From the NCBI GenBank assembly GCA_036346275.1, contig CM070725.1, forward strand, positions 44,888,104 through 44,952,103: a DNA stretch of 64,000 bases. The letters are read 5' to 3'. The position numbers were made by a program, and so were the translations under genes. Below the pieces are notes generated by a model, which had not been told where the DNA came from, did not search any database, and saw nothing but the letters and a program-made list of their open reading frames with translations. Source of the stretch: Otatea glauca (lineage: Eukaryota > Streptophyta > Magnoliopsida > Poales > Poaceae). Below are positions 59,074 through 64,000 of this stretch, piece after piece. How positions within the stretch are numbered: position 1 is the first letter of the stretch; every line of letters starts with the position of its first letter.

Positions 59074-59361
59074 TCCTCTGCCTTGTTCAGCTTGGATCGC
59101 CTCCCCACCGTTCCCTCGTCGTGTGGATAAAAGGCAAATTGAGAGGGAAAAGGCTGGGCCCCGCACTTTGACACCCCGGCCCCACGCGAATCCACCTCGG
59201 ATCACCACCACCAAAAATTATACCTGACGCCTTGGCCCACACAGAATCCACCTCGAGTAGCCGTATCTCGCTAGTTCAGTGGTTCCGCGAGGAGTCGTTT
59301 GAAGTCAGCGCATCCGGTTAAAAGCTTTGACCAGATCTCGCCGTGTTGCGTCCTCTCCTCC

Positions 59362-59635
59362 ATGCCGTCGTCTCGCCACCACCGCCGCCTTGTCCTTCTC
59401 CTCGCCGTCGTAACACTCGGCGCCGTGCCAGCCTCCGGTGGCTGGGAAGTTGGCTGCGACGTGGCTTCCCGGCAGGACGTCGCCGCGCTCCGGCCGGACC
59501 GGCTCACGGTGCTCCTGAGCGGCTACTCGGAGCGGCGGCTCTCGCTCCTCCGCGCCATCGCGGGCACGTACGCCGCCCACCCTCCCTCAACTCCCGCTTC
59601 ATCCCCCACCCTTCCATCCGCAGTCGAAATAATCT
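59362..59635 (+). pseudogene. GT64 (EPC1-like) glycosyltransferase 5' fragment, internally deleted and cut by a retroelement
   Basis: From the ATG at 59362 the frame gives a short hydrophobic N-terminal anchor (VLLLAVVTLG), then LRPDRLTVLLSGYSERRLSL and LRAIAGTYAAHP. This matches the start of the plant exostosin-like GT64 proteins (EPC1/GINT1 group, Golgi). At about 59584 the reading changes frame into SLNSRFIPHPSIRSR, a stretch that belongs much further along the same family before the DDD motif. The segment between them is missing. At 59636 an LTR begins, so the catalytic part does not follow within the window. I conclude the copy is dead. Confidence 0.75.
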
Positions 59636-59844
59636 TGTAATAGGAAAGTTACAGTTTGAAAAGTTTGTATTAAAAAAGTTTAGGATGAGGAGTCCGATTA
59701 CGACAAAGAAGTAGAATCCTATTCCGTTAAATAGGGCTGTAGTTTTTTTGGTATAAATATAGGGGTAGACTTGAGTTTTGTAAGAGAACTGAGTGAGAAG
59801 AAATAAAAGAGAAAATTGTCCCAAATTTTTGACGTTCTGTTTCA
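59636..59844 (+). mobile_element. Short LTR (209 bp) of a copia-like or TRIM-type element
   Basis: Starts TGTAATAGGAAAGTTACAG and ends GTTCTGTTTCA. Five bases later the primer-binding site TGGTATCAGAG (59850-59860) matches the 3' end of initiator Met-tRNA, so this is a 5' LTR and not solo. A TATA box (GGTATAAATATAGGGG) lies at about 59750. Confidence 0.75.
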
Positions 59845-60191
59845 ATAATTGGTATCAGAGTCTAAGGTTTTGAATCAACCCGCTGCCCCCGGGAGGAGTA
59901 GACTCCCGGGGCGGCACCCGAGGAAGCGGCACAATGGCGTGATCAAGTCGAGGCACGGCAGATCGCGAGCACAACGCGCGGCTGCTTGTCCGCCCGAGCC
60001 CCCCTGCTTGCGCGCGACAAGAGGTGAGCAGCGTTGCCCGTGGCGTCGTCACGTGTGGCGCATGAAGCGGCTGCAGAGAAGCGATCGCGAGGCGCAAAAG
60101 CAACGGCCGATCTGTTCCATGTCGGCGTGCGCGTGTTTGGTTGTTGGGGTAGAGACGTATCTCCATATCCGAAGCTCCCGAGGGAAGGAGC
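59845..60191 (+). mobile_element. Primer-binding site and leader of the short-LTR element
   Basis: PBS at 59850-59860. A strong palindrome (CCCCGGGAG, 7-nt loop, CTCCCGGGG) lies at about 59888-59912. No gag domain is recognisable before the second LTR at 60192, so this element is probably interrupted by it. Confidence 0.55.
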
Positions 60192-60419
60192 TGTTGGGAA
60201 ACCCTAATGGCCCATAAAAGCCCATGCTGGTCCCTTAAGCCTAAACCCTAGGAGAGCGCTATAAAAGGAGGAGGGGGTCCCCTCCTATGTACCAGAAATC
60301 ATTAGCAATAAATAATTTCCGCTGTTGCTCTCCCTAAACACGTGTCTCTCTCTCATTCTGTTCTCCAATTCAGATCTGTTCGGGAACCCCGGACTATTCG
60401 ATAGCGAGGTTCCTTAACA
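60192..60419 (+). mobile_element. 5' LTR of a copia-type retrotransposon
   Basis: Starts TGTTGGGAAACCC and ends TTCCTTAACA. TATA box GCTATAAAAGGAGG at about 60258-60271. It is followed at once by CGTTATCAGCACGAAG, the primer-binding region seen in Hopscotch-like grass copia elements. The 3' LTR lies outside the window. Confidence 0.8.
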
Positions 60420-61866
60420 CGTTATCAGCACGAAGCTCTACCGGAGTTCAGAATTGAAAGGTGAGAAGAGGTGAGAATCGGTGATTGTATCTAATCGCTG
60501 TTGAACCTATGCATGCATCTACCGTTCGCATCTGTATTATGTTTGCGTCTCATGGCACGAAGCTACAGACAGCAACAGTACATGCGTCATCTCAGAAAAA
60601 AAAGAAAAGTACATGCGTCTCGGCGATCGCGCGACGGTCGCGTCAAGTCGGCGCCACATCGCCAGACGGCGACTGGCCGGCCGCGACGGCCACATTGGCG
60701 CGCACCACCCTGGCTCGAAGCTGGGCTCCCGACGGCGTCGTGCCCGCCGGTTGAGCATAAGCGGCTCGGCGCCGCTCAAGCGACCGTCACCATGCAAGAA
60801 GCGCCACGGCGATCGCGCTTAACCCGCCGGCGACCGTCGTCTCGCCCGAGTCGCCGCGACGCCTCGGCTTCAGCGCCGAAGCGCCCCGCCTTGTCTCGCT
60901 TTCACCGGCCATGGCTCGGCCGTGCTTCGCCGCGACTCGCCGCCACGACGCCGGCGGCGGAGACGCCCATGCAATACCAAGAAGCGGCGCCGAGCGGCGG
61001 CGCGCCGCTTCTTCAGCGGTGGCGACGCTTGAAGCGGCGCCAAAGAAGTCACCGGCCGCTTGGCTCGGTCGCGTGCACGCCACGTCGCGGCCGCGGCCGC
61101 CTCGACGTCCGTCGGCGAGCCGCCGCGCTTCGCCGCCGCCGCTTCGTCCGGCCGGCCGAAGCGCCCGCTTTGCTCGCCGCAAGAACCGCCGAGGTCTTGC
61201 CCGTCGACCGCCCGCCCTCCGCCACGGCCGCGCCATAGACCCGCCGGCTCGAAGCGCGCTTTGCCCGCACGAAGAATCGGAAGAGGCGACGACGCAGCGA
61301 GGTGGCACGACGTGGAGGCGTGGGAGGCGAAGCCGGCACGGAAGCCGACGGCGGGCGGGCGCGAGGCGTGGACAGCGGTCGGCGCGAGGCGCAGAGGCGG
61401 CGGCGCAGGGTAGCGTGAGAAGAAGGCGGCGGAGTGGGAAACCCTAGCGCGCTTATGGGTCGGGGCAAGGCCCTTATACCTGGGAAGGCCAGAGGAAGGG
61501 CGTGGCCCAGTGAGCCAAGAGGCCGAGCGGGAGAAATAAAGGCAGCCCAAAGGCCTTTCGGCCGGAAAGAAAAGAAAAAAAAAAGAAAAGGGAAAGGAAA
61601 AAAAAGGGGAGAAGAGAAAAAAAAATTACAGAAAAATTGCAGAAAATTTTAAAAAAATTGCCAGAAAATTAAGAAGATTTATTTGGCTCTGTTTTTAATT
61701 TTTCTAGCTTTATTTCTCTGTTTTATGAATATTCTTTATGAATTTTGAATCCGTTGCTTTATTTTATATAATGCAATGCATATGATTTTATTTTCTGCAC
61801 TTTATGGTTTTGCAACCATTTTTCTATAAGATTACACGCAGTAATCTAAACTAGAATTCTGAAATC
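60420..61866 (+). mobile_element. Long GC-rich leader of the copia element
   Basis: Between the primer-binding site and gag there are 1.4 kb. 60600-61450 is extremely GC-rich with CGAAGCG, GCGGCGCC and CGCCGCGC words in both orientations, so every frame is open by composition. 61560-61860 is A- then T-rich. No domain recognised; captured host DNA is possible. Confidence 0.5.
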
Positions 61867-62920
61867 ATGCAGATGTCTGGCATTGTGAATTGTGAGTTTG
61901 AAGAACTGGCCCCGTACGGTCAGAACTATCTCACTTGGGCATCGGACGTAAAGATCGTTCTTGGGGGCAAGAAGCTCCGCTCCGCAATTGGTCTAGGGTC
62001 CTCGCAGGACGCAAAACCTACCGCTGAGCAGAACGATCAAACTCTGCATTTTCTCAGGCACCACCTCTCAGCCACTCTGAAGAATGAATATATGGCTGAG
62101 GAGAGTGCATTTGAACTTTGGACTGCACTTCAGAAGCGGTTCGAAAAGCTCAAGTACACCATCTTGCCCCAAGCACAGCAAGATTGGGTACGCCGAGGTT
62201 TGCGTACTTGAGCGTGGCGAGTACAACCGCCTTGCATGTAATTTGTACCAATCTATCTCTATGTGGCAAGAAGATCACTGATGAAGAGAAGATTGAGAAA
62301 ACTCTCTCTACCTTCCACCCTAATGCTATCCAGAGTGCACGCAGCTATCGTCAGGACGCATACAAGGAGTATAGCGAACTGATTGATGTAATGCAAGTTG
62401 CGGAATCGCAAGACGATGTTCTACGCAAGAACTATGTCTCGCAGACCACCGACGAGGTAATCGCACGTAAGTCAATGCCAACAGCTACAAGGTGAGAAAG
62501 CCCACTCATAGAAAGAAGGGCAAGCAGGGTGGAAAGGAGAGGCCCCAGGCCAAAGGAAAGTCCAAAGCCCCTGTGAAGAAGGATGACAAAGAAAAGACGC
62601 ACGCCAAGTCGTATGGACAGCAGAACTAGACGTGCTTCAAGTGTGGCACTTGGGGACATTGGTCGAAGATATGTCGAGAATCCAAGGAAGCGATCAACGC
62701 ATATCAGGCTAAGAAGAAGGCAAAGGAAAACGCCCCCGCAGAGGCGCACTTCGCCAACATCGGTAATGATGATGCCATGGATGTAGATACCCCACTTGCC
62801 TCATCCTCACAGAATAGCCTGGATATCGATGCTGCAACCATTATTATGGCAAATGAAGAGAAAACTTCTGCCGATGACATAGAAGCAGAAATTAATCCAT
62901 ATTTCACAGATTCTGTTTAA
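61867..62920 (+). pseudogene. Copia gag remnant with zinc knuckle
   Basis: Starts MQMSGIVNCEFEEL and continues with NYLTWASDVKIVLGG and LFELWTALQKRF-like text, the gag domain of grass copia elements. A frameshift at about 62180-62215 moves the frame into LCGKKITDEEKIEKTLSTF and YKEYSELIDVMQVAE. A second shift near 62490 and a TAG at about 62628 precede the zinc knuckle CFKCGTWGHWSKIC (about 62631-62672). The frame then continues to a TAA at about 62918. With several breaks it cannot make intact Gag. Confidence 0.82.
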
Positions 62921-63123
62921 TGCATTTCTTTTAGATTATGGTTGTTAGCATTTTCTTTGAATAATGAATTGTAAGCTCTAGAAGAGCATACTTCTTTCAT
63001 GAATAAATACGCAATTTATTCTTTATTCCGGTATTCTTCAATTTTGCAAGTAATATTTGGATTGTTTTTGCCTCTAGCTGATTAGAATTATATTTTTTTA
63101 TCTAGAAATCGTGTAGCGCCCAA

Positions 63124-63522
63124 ATGGAAGAGATATGCATTGTTGATAGTGGCACAACAAATACCATCTTAAGAGATTCTAAGTATTTCCAGTCAATCAC
63201 GAAGAACGCTGGAAAGATTACTACGATCGCAGGAAGCGACTCATATGTAATCGGCTCAGGAAGAGCCACAATTATTTTGCATATGGGTACAACTTTGGTA
63301 ATTGAAGAAGCCCTTTTGTATCCTGAATCAACGCGCACTCTCTTAAGCTTTAAAGACATCCGCGCCAATGGTTTTCACGTAAAAACCAATGAAGAAAATG
63401 GCAAAGAATACTTGTGCATTGTGAAGCACGCAGTATGTGGAAAAATGGTATTAGAAAAATGTCCTCATATGAATCGGGTTGTACTACACGAATATTCATG
63501 CACCAAGTGTATACTTCCTTGA
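63124..63522 (+). pseudogene. Copia protease segment
   Basis: Reads CIVDSGTTNTILRDSKYF, carrying the DSGT aspartic protease motif, then YVIGSGRATI, TRTLLSFKDIRANGFHV and a stop. Upstream and downstream frames are disrupted. Confidence 0.82.
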
Positions 63523-63529
63523 AAACTGC

Positions 63530-64000
63530 TTTTAGAAGCTCTGAGTTATTTTCTTTATGGCATGGTAGATTAGGCCATCCTGGTCTTAGAATGATGAGAA
63601 TATAGTGAACAACTCACAGGGTCATGGCATTAATGTTAAAAATTTCCCGAATCATGAAGATTTTGTGTGCCCTGCATGTGCCACCGGAAAATTAATAACT
63701 AGACCCTCTGTCATGAAAGTGCAAAGTGAAATCCTGTATTCTCGAACGCATCCGGGGATATTTGCGGTCCGATTCACCCCGTCGGGCCGCTTCGATACTT
63801 TATGGTGCTCATCGATGCTTCCTCGAAATGGTCGCATGTATGCTTGTTATCAACAAGAAACCATGCTTTTGCAAAGTCGATCTCGCAGATCATAAGAATT
63901 AAGAATGCTTTCCGATCATCGCGTGAAGTCCATTAGAATGGACAATGCCGAAAATTTACTTCAAAGGCATTTGATGATTATTGCACAAAGAACAGGATAG
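63530..64000 (+). pseudogene. Copia GAG-pre-integrase and integrase segment, cut by the window edge
   Basis: LFSLWHGRLGHPGLRMM (pre-integrase) ends at a TAG at about 63603-63605. In another frame FVCPACATGKLITRPS follows. Further shifts are needed to read the integrase core (VLIDASSKWSHV-like, IRMDNAENL). The element runs past the right edge. Confidence 0.8.

Noticed and set aside
59850..59860. tRNA gene
   Set aside because: Only the 3' complement of initiator Met-tRNA is present, as a retroelement primer-binding site.
60501..61550. Several long frames (up to 245 residues) in the copia leader
   Set aside because: Overlapping open frames on both strands come from extreme GC content; residues are Arg/Ala/Pro filler with no domain.

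Overview
The window is nuclear DNA from a grass (Poaceae). It has GC-rich first exons, spliced plant genes, dense MITE/hAT/Helitron insertions of grass type, and a plastid isoamylase-3 gene with the expected many-exon structure. A panicoid or related lineage is plausible, but I cannot fix the species.

Host genes, left to right: a decayed mitochondrial IF-2 fragment (67-532, +); a small intronless AP2/ERF transcription factor (2500-3126, -); a ten-exon RanBP2-type zinc-finger protein (18550-23533, -); a three-exon seven-helix DUF3537 membrane protein (29684-31227, +); a three-exon pollen-receptor-like LRR kinase with atypical catalytic motifs (36031-38336, +); isoamylase 3, ISA3 (51037-57856, +, 18 exons); a small plastid-type CxxC protein (58209-59073, -); and the broken first part of a GT64 glycosyltransferase gene (59362-59635, +). 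ISA3 and the CxxC gene converge. The CxxC gene and the GT64 remnant diverge from a short shared upstream region.

The rest is mostly transposable elements, several with clean boundaries. They include three members of one hAT family (8174-9274, 17554-17700, 44870-45059), a hAT element holding a 3.2-kb solo LTR (23940-27621), and five Helitrons. One Helitron is nested in another, and a related copy nearby preserves the empty site. There are also inverted MITE pairs (6882-7656, 12001-12781), LINE remnants (10068-10977, 38540-40460), foldback elements, Stowaway and Tourist MITEs, a 2.2-kb repeat-rich insertion (42204-44410), and nested copia-type retroelements that run off the right edge.

The most unusual signal is inside the solo LTR. 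About 25 short inverted repeats share the same 7-nt spacer (ATGTGTT or a close variant), while their arms differ in sequence yet stay complementary. The genes look unrelated in pathway: transcription, RNA binding, membrane signalling, starch breakdown, plastid protein handling and glycosylation. No operon-like logic is expected. Exon models come from reading frames, splice dinucleotides and family knowledge; no transcript evidence was available.
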